From contig NZ_JQEZ01000005.1 of the NCBI RefSeq assembly GCF_000743705.1, positions 244,243-308,242 on the forward strand: 64,000 nucleotides of DNA, given 5' to 3'. The notes beneath the pieces are model-generated. The model saw nothing but the letters and a program-made list of their open reading frames with translations. It was not told the origin of the DNA and did no database searches. The position numbers were made by a program, and so were the translations under genes. Origin of the DNA: Ruegeria halocynthiae (GTDB lineage Bacteria; Pseudomonadota; Alphaproteobacteria; Rhodobacterales; Rhodobacteraceae). Shown in pieces: positions 27,971 to 37,315 of this stretch (the first letter of the stretch is position 1; the number at the start of each line of letters is the position of its first letter).

Positions 27971-29169
27971 AACCGGTAGAACGCTGCTTTGAGATACCCG
28001 CTTTCTGCCAGCTGCGGCAATTGCGGGTGGTCCGGCCCGGCAAAGCCGGTGTGGATCAATTGGGCCTGTCGCCCGGCCCGACCAATTCCGCGGGAAGACG
28101 CATCGCGGAACCGGCCCAGATCGGCGGCATGCGAGCACGAGCACAGGCCCAGATAGCCACCTGGTTTCACCAGAGCAGCGGCAAGGCGAGCCACGCGTTC
28201 ATAAGCACGCAGTCCCGCGTCCAATGCCTGCCTTGAAGGGGCAAAAGCAGGTGGGTCGCAGATCACGACGTCGAATTGCACGCCCTCTTCCCCCAATTGG
28301 GTCAGCACGTCGAAGGCGTCGCCCTGTCGGGTCTGGAACTGGCCGTCAAATCCTGACGCCTGTGCGCCCTGCGTGGCCAAATCCAGCGCGGCGGCCGATC
28401 CGTCGACCGCCACCGCCTGCCCTGCTCCGCCAGCCAGCATCGCCAGACCGAACCCGCCCACGTGGCTGAACACATCCAGCACCTGCGCGCCGGGTTGCAC
28501 CAGCCGCGCAGCGAAGGCGTGATTGGGGCGCTGGTCATAGAACAGACCGGTTTTCTGACCACCGGTCAGGTCGGCCATGTAGGTGGCGCTGTTCATGGGC
28601 ACCGGCAGCGGTGCGTCGGGCGCGGTGCCGCGCAGAGTCTTGTTTACATCATCCAGCCCCTCAAGCCCGCGGGTGCGGCCCGAGGCGTTCTTTAGCACAG
28701 TCGTCACGCCGGTCACGGTGACCAGCGCATCGGTCAGCGTGTCCAGATGTGCCTCGGCCCAGGCGGCGTTGGGTTGGATCACGCAAGCATCGCCGAAACG
28801 GTCGATGATCACGCCGGGAAAACCATCCGCCTCGGCGTGGATCAGGCGGTAATAGGGCGCGTCGAACAGGCGTTCGCGCATCGCCAGCGCACGGCGCAGG
28901 CGGGTTTCGAACCACGAGGCGTTCAGTTCCGCATCAACGTCGCGGTCCAGCACGCGGCACATGATCTTTGACTCGGGGTTGACCGCAACCAGCGCAATGG
29001 GCGCGCGTTTCTCATCCTCAAGCACAGCCAGCGCACCGGTCGGTATCTTGCGGGTACGGCGGTCGGTGACAATGTCATTGGCATAAACCCAAGGGAAGCC
29101 ATGGCGCAGGCCGCGCGCATTGGCTTTGGGCTTTAGTCGGATACGGGGGCGGTCGATGGTTTGGGTCAT
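27967..29169 (-). CDS. rlmI: 23S rRNA (cytosine-C5)-methyltransferase RlmI-like
   Basis: 400 residues from ATG 29169 (GAGGG upstream). An N-terminal PUA domain (RIRLKPKANARGLRHGFPWVY) is joined to a class I SAM-dependent methyltransferase with VLDVFSHVGGFGLAML, the catalytic-loop DPPAFAPS and the CSCSH segment containing the nucleophilic cysteine. RlmI methylates C1962 of 23S rRNA in E. coli. Followed with overlap by the PIN gene. Confidence 0.85.
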   Translation of the reverse strand: MTQTIDRPRIRLKPKANARGLRHGFPWVYANDIVTDRRTRKIPTGALAVLEDEKRAPIALVAVNPESKIMCRVLDRDVDAELNASWFETRLRRALAMRERLFDAPYYRLIHAEADGFPGVIIDRFGDACVIQPNAAWAEAHLDTLTDALVTVTGVTTVLKNASGRTRGLEGLDDVNKTLRGTAPDAPLPVPMNSATYMADLTGGQKTGLFYDQRPNHAFAARLVQPGAQVLDVFSHVGGFGLAMLAGGAGQAVAVDGSAAALDLATQGAQASGFDGQFQTRQGDAFDVLTQLGEEGVQFDVVICDPPAFAPSRQALDAGLRAYERVARLAAALVKPGGYLGLCSCSHAADLGRFRDASSRGIGRAGRQAQLIHTGFAGPDHPQLPQLAESGYLKAAFYRL

Positions 29170-29207
29170 GACGCCCTCATAGTGGTGAACGCGCCCGGGG
29201 AAAAGCC

Positions 29208-29480
29208 CTAGCGGGCGCGCGACCGCCAGCCACCACGTCGTTTCGGTGCCTGCGCCGACTGCAACCCTTCGGCCAATACCTGTGTCATCGGGTGCTCGGC
29301 CTCTTGCGCCGCGTAAGACGCGTGCAGCTCGGTCAGGGCCTGCGCCTGATCCCGGTCCGCAGGCAGGCTGAGCGCCCAGTCCAGAAAGATGCTGCGGCAT
29401 TCGGGCAGCGTGATGCCGTCGATCCGATAGGCTTCGCGGATCAGGCCCTTGTGGTCGTTTGGGTCGTCACTGCGCGGCAT
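29208..29480 (-). CDS. Small conserved hypothetical protein after glnE
   Basis: 90 residues from ATG 29480, which lies inside the last glnE codons (14-nt overlap) and uses the GGAGGGG of glnE as ribosome site. Mostly helical, with DHKGLIREAYRIDGITLPECRS near the start and a basic Arg-rich end. No family recognised, though its overlap with glnE suggests it is real. Confidence 0.65.
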   Translation of the reverse strand: MPRSDDPNDHKGLIREAYRIDGITLPECRSIFLDWALSLPADRDQAQALTELHASYAAQEAEHPMTQVLAEGLQSAQAPKRRGGWRSRAR

Positions 29481-32256
29481 CCCGCCCCTCCTCGACTGCG
29501 CAGCCGATGATGTCGGCGGCAATGGCATAGCTTTCCTGCAAGGCGGCCTGCAGCTGTTCGACCTGTTCGAATCCGGTGGCGCGGCACAGGAAGGCCGTGC
29601 CGCCCTCGCCGATCTTGTCGGCTTCGATCACTTTACCCGACAGCAGCCGCGCGGCGCATTGCACCGACCAGCATAGATCGTAGCAACCCTTGAGCGTTTG
29701 CGCCTGAGCGACGTCCAGCAGTTCGGCAGCGACAGCCCCGTCCAGCCCGGCAGATACGTCGCGCTGGGTGACACTGGCCAGCAACGCGCCGGTTTCTGCC
29801 AGCAGTTCGATATCCATCATTCGGCCGGGGCCATTCTTGGCATCCCATATCCCTGCGGGCGCTTTGGCTGCTGCCAAACGCGCGCGCATGTCAGCCACTT
29901 CGCGCAGCGCCTTCTGCCGGTCCTCGGGCTGCGATAGAAAATCGGCGCGGAAGGTTTCGATATCCTGCGCCAGCCCGGCATCCCCCGCGACCACGCGCGC
30001 GCGGGTCAGAGCCAGATGCTCCCACACCCAGGCTTCTTTCTGCTGGTAGTTGGTGAAACTGGCCCAGCTGGTCGCCACCGGTCCCTGATTGCCCGAGGGG
30101 CGCAGGCGCATGTCGACCTCATACAGTCGCCCCTGAGACATCGGTGCCGACAAAGCGGTGATCAGCGCCTGCGTGAACCGCGCGTAATAAGTGCGCGTGG
30201 CCAGGGGACGCGGACCATCGGACATATCCTGATCCTGCGGGTCGTAGATCACGATCATATCCAGATCGGATTGGGAATTGATCCGCCCCGCCCCAAGCGA
30301 GCCCATGCCCAACACCGCAGCACCCCGGCCCGGCGCAGGCCCGTGTTTGCGGGTGAATTGCGCGACCACACAGGGCAGGATGGCGGTGATCACGGCACCG
30401 GCCAATTCAGCATACTGCTGCCCGGCCTGCGCCCCGTCGATCAACCCCCGCAGGTGGTGAACACCAATGCGGAAATGCCATTCCTTGCACCAGCGGCGCG
30501 CGAAATCGAGTTGCGTTTCATAGTCCGCCTCGTGCGACAGCGCCTGTTGCAGCTCGGCCTGCAACACCGCCTGCCCCGGCCAGTCGTCGAAAAAGCTGCC
30601 ACCAATGACTGCGTCGAATACACTGGCGTTGCGCGACAGATGCGTCGCCAGCGCGTGCGATGTGCCGACGATATCCACCAGCAGGTCGATCAGATGCGGG
30701 TTGGCCTCGAACAGGGAAAACAGCTGCACCCCGGCGGGCAGGCCGGACAGGAAGCCGTCCAGCGCCTGCAACGCCTCATCCGGTTTGGCGGTTTTCGACA
30801 GGCGCGACAGCAGCTCGGGCTTGAGCCTTTCGAATATCCGCGCACCGCGTTGCGAACGCAGCGCCGGATAGGTCGGCCAGCGGGCCAAAACATTCTGGTC
30901 GAATTCGACCTCTTGGGCGGGTGCAGGTGGCGATGCACCGGGCGCAAAGAACCCTTCGGTCAGCTCGTGCACCTCGGTCAGGCGGCGGGTCAGATCAGCG
31001 GTCAACTGGGCGGTGTCCATGCCCATCAGACAGGCGACGCGTTCAATGCCATCAGGCGATTGCGGCACCTTATGGGTCTGGGCGTCATGGATCATCTGGA
31101 TGCGATGCTCGACCTCGCGGTGGGCGCGGTAGTGATCTGTCAGCTTGTCGGCCACATCCTGCGGCACCCACTCTTTGGCGGCCAGCGCGGCCAGACCGGG
31201 CACAGTCCCCCGCAGGCGCAGATCGGGATCACGCCCGCCCGCAATCAACTGGCGGGTCTGGGTAAAAAACTCGATCTCGCGAATTCCACCCTGCCCCAGC
31301 TTCATGTCGTGGCCAGGAATGGCCAGCGCGCCACCCGTTCCCTTGTTCTCGCGTATGCGCAGGCGCATGTCATGGGCGTCCTGAATCGCCGCGAAATCCA
31401 GATGCCGCCGCCAGACAAAGGGGCGCAGAGTTTCAAGAAACCGCTCACCTGCCGCAATATCGCCAGCACAGGGGCGGGCTTTGATGTAAGCGGCGCGCTC
31501 CCACGTGCGGCCCAGGCTTTCATAGTACCGCTCGGCGGCTTCGGCGGCCAGACAGACCGGGGTTACAGCCGGATCGGGGCGCAGGCGCAGATCGGTGCGG
31601 AACACATACCCATCCGCAGTCTTGTCGCTGAGAGTTGCGCAGAAATTCCGCGTGGCCCGCACCATACCCTGCCGCGCATCATAGAAATCGTCGGGGTCAA
31701 AGCGGGTCTCGTCAAACAGCACAATCAAGTCGATATCCGAGCTGTAGTTCAGCTCGTGCGCGCCCATCTTGCCCATGGCCAGAATGATCATTCCAGCGGC
31801 GGTTTCGACATCATCCGCCGTCATCCCCGGCAGTTTGCCGCGCCGGATCAGGGCCGCGATTTCGGCTTTGGCCGCCACATCTGCTGACAGGGCGCCGAAA
31901 TCCGTCAGGGCTCCGGTCACTTTTTCCAGCGGCCATGCGCCCGCCAAATCCGCCAGCGCCGTCAACAGCGCAACGCGGCGCTTGGCCTGCCGCAATCCCG
32001 GCTTCAACTGATCCGGCGGCAGCGTCCGCACCCCGGCCATAACCTCGGCCAGCGCCTGATCGGACTGGTGCAAAGCCTGCGGCAGCCAGTCTTTTTCGTG
32101 CTCGATCAACCCTTTCAGATAAGGGCTGGACCCCGCCGTACCTGCGATCAACTCACCCTGCTCTGCCGGAACATCAGGAACCAAAGCCTGCGCCTCATCC
32201 CCAAGGGACGGGTCAAAGGGGCGTGGCAGCCGGTGAATGGGTAATGGGCCGGTCAT
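29467..32256 (-). CDS. glnE: Bifunctional glutamine synthetase adenylyltransferase/deadenylase
   Basis: 929 residues from ATG 32256 (GGAGGGG upstream; the start overlaps the preceding stop as ATGA). Two nucleotidyltransferase domains are visible, each with a G-x-D-x-D pair: YSSDIDLIVLFDE in the first and NSQSDLDMIVIYDP in the second. GlnE attaches or removes AMP on glutamine synthetase according to PII/nitrogen status. Confidence 0.93.
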   Translation of the reverse strand: MTGPLPIHRLPRPFDPSLGDEAQALVPDVPAEQGELIAGTAGSSPYLKGLIEHEKDWLPQALHQSDQALAEVMAGVRTLPPDQLKPGLRQAKRRVALLTALADLAGAWPLEKVTGALTDFGALSADVAAKAEIAALIRRGKLPGMTADDVETAAGMIILAMGKMGAHELNYSSDIDLIVLFDETRFDPDDFYDARQGMVRATRNFCATLSDKTADGYVFRTDLRLRPDPAVTPVCLAAEAAERYYESLGRTWERAAYIKARPCAGDIAAGERFLETLRPFVWRRHLDFAAIQDAHDMRLRIRENKGTGGALAIPGHDMKLGQGGIREIEFFTQTRQLIAGGRDPDLRLRGTVPGLAALAAKEWVPQDVADKLTDHYRAHREVEHRIQMIHDAQTHKVPQSPDGIERVACLMGMDTAQLTADLTRRLTEVHELTEGFFAPGASPPAPAQEVEFDQNVLARWPTYPALRSQRGARIFERLKPELLSRLSKTAKPDEALQALDGFLSGLPAGVQLFSLFEANPHLIDLLVDIVGTSHALATHLSRNASVFDAVIGGSFFDDWPGQAVLQAELQQALSHEADYETQLDFARRWCKEWHFRIGVHHLRGLIDGAQAGQQYAELAGAVITAILPCVVAQFTRKHGPAPGRGAAVLGMGSLGAGRINSQSDLDMIVIYDPQDQDMSDGPRPLATRTYYARFTQALITALSAPMSQGRLYEVDMRLRPSGNQGPVATSWASFTNYQQKEAWVWEHLALTRARVVAGDAGLAQDIETFRADFLSQPEDRQKALREVADMRARLAAAKAPAGIWDAKNGPGRMMDIELLAETGALLASVTQRDVSAGLDGAVAAELLDVAQAQTLKGCYDLCWSVQCAARLLSGKVIEADKIGEGGTAFLCRATGFEQVEQLQAALQESYAIAADIIGCAVEEGRDAAQ

Positions 32257-32654
32257 GTCCCCTCCAGCGGCGTATCCTGACTGAAACTGTTCAGCCACGC
32301 ATCGTGGCGACGTTCCCACATTGATGAGATCAGCGCCACCTCGCGCCGTGGCGACCCAGGGCGCTGAAACTCGGCGCGATAGGACAGTAGTACAATGTCT
32401 GGCGTCATCACACGCAACTGCGTCTGGCTCAACTCGTAATTCTGGATGGTCGGCGCATCGGCGAACTGCCCAACGTGATCATCACGATTGGCAAAACCCG
32501 TAGGGTATACCCCAAGGAAATCCGCGCTCAGCAGCGCCCGGTCCGCCGCACCGTTACCTTCAACCAGAGCTGCCCAAACCTGCTTTTCCAGATTCAGGAT
32601 TTCATCAAGTGTCGGGGGTGAGGAATTTTTGGTTTCAAGTGTAGTTTGACACAT
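32253..32654 (-). CDS. SnoaL/DUF4440-type NTF2-like protein
   Basis: 133 residues. The fold has an N-terminal helix (LEKQVWAALVEGNGAADRALLS), a conserved FLGVYPTG turn and alternating strands to the end, typical of the DUF4440/NTF2-like group. Catalytic function unknown. The stop overlaps the glnE start by 4 nt, so it is the first gene of the glnE run. Confidence 0.75.
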   Translation of the reverse strand: MCQTTLETKNSSPPTLDEILNLEKQVWAALVEGNGAADRALLSADFLGVYPTGFANRDDHVGQFADAPTIQNYELSQTQLRVMTPDIVLLSYRAEFQRPGSPRREVALISSMWERRHDAWLNSFSQDTPLEGT

Positions 32655-32871
32655 TCATTTACAGTAACCCGGAACATGCCGAATTATCCCGGAAGAATAC
32701 GGATGGGTGTTTAAAATTAGGGGTCAACTGCGCCTCCTGTGATTCAGATGTGTGTCAGCCTATTGCGTTTCAAACATTGTTAAAACCGGCCTGTAAGGTC
32801 TACCCCTCAATAACGCGACACTAAAGCCTGCAAACGCACATGAAGCAGGCTTACCCGCTCCGATTCGGAAG

Positions 32872-33162
32872 TTGATCACCAAATCGGCGAGTTGGTTTTT
32901 CAAAGATGCCAGCTGGCGGCATCACGATTTTGGCTATGACGTCGGCGGTGATCGCTGGGACCGCGCCCGCTGCGATTGGAAGTTCTTTGTCGCCATGACC
33001 AAGGACGCGCTGACACAGCGCTGGCCGTTGGCCCTGATCACCATCCCGGCCGCGCTGATCCTTTCGGTGGCTTTCTACCTGGCTGTGCGGATCGGCGGGC
33101 AGTTCGGGTCGTTTGAGTACCGCGACGGATACGCCACGCTGGAAGAGATTTTGGTCGCTTAA
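32872..33162 (+). CDS. Phospholipase A2-like membrane protein, possibly N-truncated
   Basis: 96 residues from TTG 32872. The segment WRHHDFGYDVGGDRWDRARCD resembles the Ca/catalytic His-Asp loop of PLA2 folds (HD.GY followed by CD..F), and a membrane helix follows at ~53-75. The frame stays open back to 32797 without an ATG (it reads ...HEAGLPAPIRKL), so the real N-terminus may be lost or use an unusual start. It stands at the edge where composition shifts to A+T-rich DNA. The activity is inferred from a motif only. Confidence 0.5.
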   Translation: MITKSASWFFKDASWRHHDFGYDVGGDRWDRARCDWKFFVAMTKDALTQRWPLALITIPAALILSVAFYLAVRIGGQFGSFEYRDGYATLEEILVA

Positions 33163-33427
33163 ATTTCGGAGTAAGCGCGTCACAGGGCCACCAAGCTGCC
33201 ATTCGCTGCGGTCACAGGATTGATCATCTCAAATGGCAGCTGAGCGCAGATAGTGACCTTTGCATAGTTTGGAAAACCGTCCAGACCTGACCTTGTGCAA
33301 AATACGATTGACGGAAGCACCCATTCCTAAGTGGAGTTTAAGATCCAGCTTCCTGACTATTCTCTTATTGAGTCCGCATTTATGTCCAACCGCCGATCAA
33401 GATTTGCTGAGTTAGTATGGTATCCTT

Positions 33428-34129
33428 TTAGCTTTTAGACAGCTTTTCCAAGGCACCAACAATGAAATGTACTCGCGTTGAAGGGTTTTCATGGTGCTCT
33501 TTGTCACCTGCCTGTCTAGCTCGCTGCAAAATACGCTCTGCTCGTTGCTTTGCGACTTCACGCTGAGGGGCAATCTCAAAAAATTGCTTTTTACAACCTG
33601 ATTTTTCATACTCAGAAAACAAGGCAACTCCGTTTAGTTTCGCCCTCTTCAGATCCGATATTAGAGATTTGGCGGGGGAACCACCTGTTGAAGTCGAACA
33701 ATATGGCTTGCAGCTTTCCGATACGTGGAGTGAGTACCAAATCTCAAAGCACGGCACCGATGTCACAGCGACAACAGTTTTGTCATCAAAACCGGAACGC
33801 CCCTTCAAGATTGCGGTTTTTGCAATCGCGTCGTCATAGCTAGCATGACGGTCACGATCAAAAACCATATAAATCTGCTCATAGTCATCATCGTGTTCTA
33901 GAATGCCTTCAGCCATCTCGACGACACTGATTGGCGCTGATCCCCCTTCTCCGGTAATCCTTACTTTGGCTGTGGTTAGGCCCAATTCAGAAATAAGTCG
34001 ACGAAAATAGTCTGGTTCAGTCTTTTCGCCCTCGGTCACGATCAAGACCTTATCGCGCTCCTGGCGTTTCGCACGGCCTCGCGCAAAATCTTCTTTACCC
34101 TTCGCCCGGCGGCGGCCTCTTTTAACCAT
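33428..34129 (-). CDS. rloB: RloB-family protein
   Basis: 233 residues. Basic start, then VLIVTEGEKTEPDYF and later YMVFDRDRHASYDDA, the acidic Toprim-like motifs of the RloB family, followed by VPCFEIWYSLHV and a Lys-rich helix. RloB is the partner of RloA-type ATPases in restriction-linked or abortive-infection (AbiL) defence pairs; the nuclease role is inferred from the Toprim-like motif. Its ATG is 2 nt after the rloA stop. Confidence 0.8.
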   Translation of the reverse strand: MVKRGRRRAKGKEDFARGRAKRQERDKVLIVTEGEKTEPDYFRRLISELGLTTAKVRITGEGGSAPISVVEMAEGILEHDDDYEQIYMVFDRDRHASYDDAIAKTAILKGRSGFDDKTVVAVTSVPCFEIWYSLHVSESCKPYCSTSTGGSPAKSLISDLKRAKLNGVALFSEYEKSGCKKQFFEIAPQREVAKQRAERILQRARQAGDKEHHENPSTRVHFIVGALEKLSKS

Positions 34130-34131
34130 GA

Positions 34132-35412
34132 TCAGCGCTCCACCCTAGGAACCCCACCGAAACGACCATCCAGGTACTTCTTCTGAAAACCCTTCGCTCC
34201 TCGCTCCTTAAAATCAGTCAAGGGAACAAGCGCTGCAGCCAAATCCCTAGCCTTTTCCACAATCCATATTTGGTCCCTACCCAAGCATTCCTGCTCGCTG
34301 ATGGACGTATCGTGCGTGGTAAAAACTAGCTGTGCGCCCTTATCATTAACTTCAGGATCAGCAAAAAGACCGACCAAATACTGAAAGGCCAGTGGATGCA
34401 AACCCGTATTCAATTCATCAACTACAAGCGTACTTCCAGAATCCAGTGCCTTCAAAATAGGACCAGCAAGACTAAATAATGCCTTTGTTCCTGTGGATTC
34501 CTCGTCCATTGGCAAGCTCGTTGGTTTGTCCGAGTTGTCCATTCTGAAAGTAGAAACTGAAGGGATTTTAATTGTTGGAAATTCAGACGCGTCTTTCTTA
34601 CCGTCAAGTGCTTTATACATGGCTATAGCTAAATCTCTCACCTCTGAATCTGGTTCCTGCTCCTCCAAATGCAGATCGTACAAAGATATGTCAGCTTTTC
34701 TAAGGAACTCCAGAATACGCTTTTTTTCACCGTCATCCTTGAGCCACTCCACGGTCGACCCGTTTCTGAAACCATTAGAATTAGGCACGAGCAAACGCCA
34801 ATCACTTGTAATCCACTTGAATGGCTTTGCTAACACTTCTGCATTCAATCGAACTGCGGTACTTAAAAACAAAGCATTTGGTAGTGTTTGGGTCCGCCAG
34901 CTTTCACGTGGACCCCTTAATTGGACCGCGTTCAACTCCCATTCATATTCGTCGTTCTCTTCGTCGTATATGCGAGAAAAAAGCTGCCTCTCACGCCCTG
35001 TGGTTTTGGGGCGCGAGAAAAGCCATTCTTCCAACACTCGCTCACGGCTTACAACAAAACCGTATTGGTACAATGTGCCATCAAGTACGAACACTACCTC
35101 AAACTCAGTTGGTTTCTCCCTCCAGTCGCTGTGAAAAATAAAAGGTTTTGTAGGAATTTCGTCTTCCGGAGAATTTTTCCCAGACTCCCTTACAATTCTC
35201 TTCATCACCGACATCGCAGAAATTAACGAGGATTTCCCTGAACCATTTGCTCCAAAAATACAGGCTTCACTTAGCACCTGAGGAACAACGGACAACCCCG
35301 TCTGCAACACATGGCCATGACCTGACCTTTCTGTAGTGGTGCTCGCTGCCAACGAAAAAGTCTGCTTTTCGCGGAAAGCTCGATGGTTCTCAACTGAAAA
35401 TTCGATCAACAC
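34132..35412 (-). CDS. AAA ATPase, RloA/AbiLi-like
   Basis: 426 residues from GTG 35412 (GGAG eight bases upstream), beginning VLIEFSVENHRAF, the usual start of this family; an ATG at 35448 adds 12 residues. Walker A ACIFGANGSGKSSL, Walker B LVVDELNTGLHP and LVFTTHDTSI define the AAA_15/AAA_21 ABC-like ATPase. With RloB it makes a two-gene defence pair. A+T-rich compared with the preceding genes. Confidence 0.8.
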   Translation of the reverse strand: MLIEFSVENHRAFREKQTFSLAASTTTERSGHGHVLQTGLSVVPQVLSEACIFGANGSGKSSLISAMSVMKRIVRESGKNSPEDEIPTKPFIFHSDWREKPTEFEVVFVLDGTLYQYGFVVSRERVLEEWLFSRPKTTGRERQLFSRIYDEENDEYEWELNAVQLRGPRESWRTQTLPNALFLSTAVRLNAEVLAKPFKWITSDWRLLVPNSNGFRNGSTVEWLKDDGEKKRILEFLRKADISLYDLHLEEQEPDSEVRDLAIAMYKALDGKKDASEFPTIKIPSVSTFRMDNSDKPTSLPMDEESTGTKALFSLAGPILKALDSGSTLVVDELNTGLHPLAFQYLVGLFADPEVNDKGAQLVFTTHDTSISEQECLGRDQIWIVEKARDLAAALVPLTDFKERGAKGFQKKYLDGRFGGVPRVER

Positions 35413-35891
35413 CTGAGTGACTCCATGTTTCAGGTTGCTTTTTTGCATCTTTTTGCAAGAATGGCTACCAGTTTTCTTTTAAAAGTAAATTAACCGGGGG
35501 ACGATCACCTTTGGCAAAGTAGCCGCTACCGATGCAAGTCTGATGCAAGTCTAGTGTGTCGGTCAGTATTTAGTATGACCAACGACTTCCCTGCGAGCCA
35601 ACGCCGGACAGGCAAGAACATCATCGGTAGGCGACTAATTTTGCCGTCGCCGCAAACAGATTCAGGACCTGGGGGCCTTAATATCCACCTGGACAAACGC
35701 TTCAGCTCGGCAGTCATATAATCCAAGCGCCGACAAGGTATTCTGCTGGAAAGAAAAAACCCTTGCAACGCAGGAGCTACCGAAAGCTGCCGAATGCATC
35801 CGCAGCGCCTACGCTAAGCGGCAATGACCGCTGTGGGCTCGGAGCAGAGAGTGGCGGCAGCGAGACCAGATCACCCAATTCTCATCGCGGT
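35413..35891. other. Non-coding A+T-rich gap with tandem 11-mer
   Basis: No convincing gene. Contains GATGCAAGTCT twice in tandem (35531-35541, 35542-35552) and, at about 35785-35885, decayed G+C-rich sequence resembling other gaps of the island. A minus frame at 35526-35768 lacks coding character. Confidence 0.5.
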
Positions 35892-36317
35892 TTACTGAAG
35901 CCGAGACATGTAGCAGGCAAGTCTTGATTTGAGTTGAGGGACCGCTTTCGGGTGTTCCAAAAACTCTAGGATATCCATCATTCGCCAGAACTGCCCTTCT
36001 TTGCCAAACTTTATCTCTGAAACCTCAGTCTTCGAAATCTGCGCGACCATGAAGTAAGCATGCTCGCTCGGCGCGCTGGCATTTGGGTATCGCCGTCTCC
36101 ACACAATGCGGGCAATATCTAGTTTTAAATCAAATTCTTCTTCAGTTTCCCTAAGCACGCATTGTTCCGGTGTCTCGTTCCCCTCTCGTCCCCCGCCCGC
36201 CAGGTCCCAATGGTCCGGAAATGGGATTGATGGTTTGTTGTCACGCAAGTAGGTGACAACCTTTTCTTCACAGATGAGCGCGATTTTTGCACCAGATAAG
36301 CTATCAAAACGCTTCAT
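35892..36317 (-). CDS. NUDIX hydrolase
   Basis: 141 residues. The Nudix box reads GGGREGNETPEQ...RETEEEFDL (about residues 41-64); it fits GX5EX7REUXEEXGU except that Asp replaces the last Gly. These enzymes hydrolyse nucleoside diphosphate-linked substrates; the substrate is unknown. GGAGAC precedes the ATG. Confidence 0.8.
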   Translation of the reverse strand: MKRFDSLSGAKIALICEEKVVTYLRDNKPSIPFPDHWDLAGGGREGNETPEQCVLRETEEEFDLKLDIARIVWRRRYPNASAPSEHAYFMVAQISKTEVSEIKFGKEGQFWRMMDILEFLEHPKAVPQLKSRLACYMSRLQ

Positions 36318-36737
36318 GGCATTTGTCTCCTGAGGCCATCTTGCTACGCATTCTAATGCAAGATTTCAAAGCAGTCACATGACCGTTTCGTTCGCTTACC
36401 GGACGCATGCACGCGCAAAGATCAAGTAACTTGGGAAAGGCAGGAAGGGGCTCTACGCACCAGCTCGGGCACGTCGCAGAGAAAGTCGGCAGTGAGCCCA
36501 ACCCAGAAGTGTTGATTTGTTGCTGCGTGCACTCGCGGCGCTGATTTTTCTGCAACGGCAAAATGTTTCATGCCGTCTTGCAGAGGTGAGATCGGGCATT
36601 CGTTGGTCGCGCAGTAATTCAAAGAGGGCCGTGTCACAGGTCACTGACTTTGCTGCCGTTGCGCATCCTCCCGTGAAAACATTACAATTTGGAAGCAATG
36701 ATCGATACAAAATAGCTGTATTTGAGGTGAGGGATTG
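36318..36737. other. Intergenic region with island repeat
   Basis: Holds the palindromic repeat copy at 36474-36550. Short minus frames across 36304-36782 overlap the repeat and are rejected. A+T-rich stretch 36680-36725 probably carries the promoter of the next gene. Confidence 0.5.
36474..36550 (+). repeat. Island palindromic repeat, copy 1
   Basis: Reads CGCAGAGAAAG..AGTGAGCCCAACC..GAAGTGTTGATTT, then GCTGCGTGCACTCGCGGC, a hairpin-like core. Aligns with copies at 45899-45955 and 55975-56030 (both minus). Confidence 0.6.
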
Positions 36738-37199
36738 ATGGTTGATATTTTTGCGAGCGTCGAACACCCCATAGCCGTGCACGTAAATAGGGGAAAAAAT
36801 TGGCTAACCAAGCAGATACAACCGATCAATCAACGCCTGCTAGTTGTCGACATAGCCGCCGCCATCGTTAACGATGAAACGACTAGTTTGGCTGGAATTG
36901 AAAATGTTCATTCTCTTGAAGTAAAACCAGAAAGCGAAGCTGTTAGGTTGAGCTTCGCGGATTTTGTATGTTACGCTGTAACAGAAGAAATGTTCGCCCA
37001 ACAAAATGATGAGGAAGTTTCGACAGGGCTATGGTTGCGAATTTTTTCCAAATCCTTTTTCTTGGATTTTGTAGGCCACACTACGTGGGCGACATCAGAC
37101 TTTCCGGGCCAACTCGTTCATTATCAGATCAACACACTCGACCACACTGTCAACGTGGTAACAGCTAACCCTCCTGAAATTCTCAAGTTGAGCCGATGA
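36738..37199 (+). CDS. Hypothetical protein
   Basis: 153 residues from ATG 36738 (GAGG upstream). Soluble, with hydrophobic strand-like segments, VDIAAAIVNDE and LWLRIFSKSFFLDFVGHTTW. Acidic overall. No family recognised. Its size and setting among immunity-like genes suggest a similar type, but no motif proves this. Confidence 0.5.
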   Translation: MVDIFASVEHPIAVHVNRGKNWLTKQIQPINQRLLVVDIAAAIVNDETTSLAGIENVHSLEVKPESEAVRLSFADFVCYAVTEEMFAQQNDEEVSTGLWLRIFSKSFFLDFVGHTTWATSDFPGQLVHYQINTLDHTVNVVTANPPEILKLSR

Positions 37200-37315
37200 C
37201 ATGTGGCCAATAAGGGCTCACCACCGCTATTTCTGCGGTGGGCATCGATTGGAGACAGAAGCCCGAAGCGGGCTGCTTCGGAGTTAACCCTGCGAAACTA
37301 ATGGAAAAAGAGAAC

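Noticed and set aside
30016-31887. Long plus-strand frame opposite glnE
   Set aside because: Arises from G+C-rich codon use; glnE motifs are on the minus strand.
35526-35768. Minus-strand 80-codon frame
   Set aside because: No ribosome site, overlaps the tandem 11-mer, and its composition is not protein-like.
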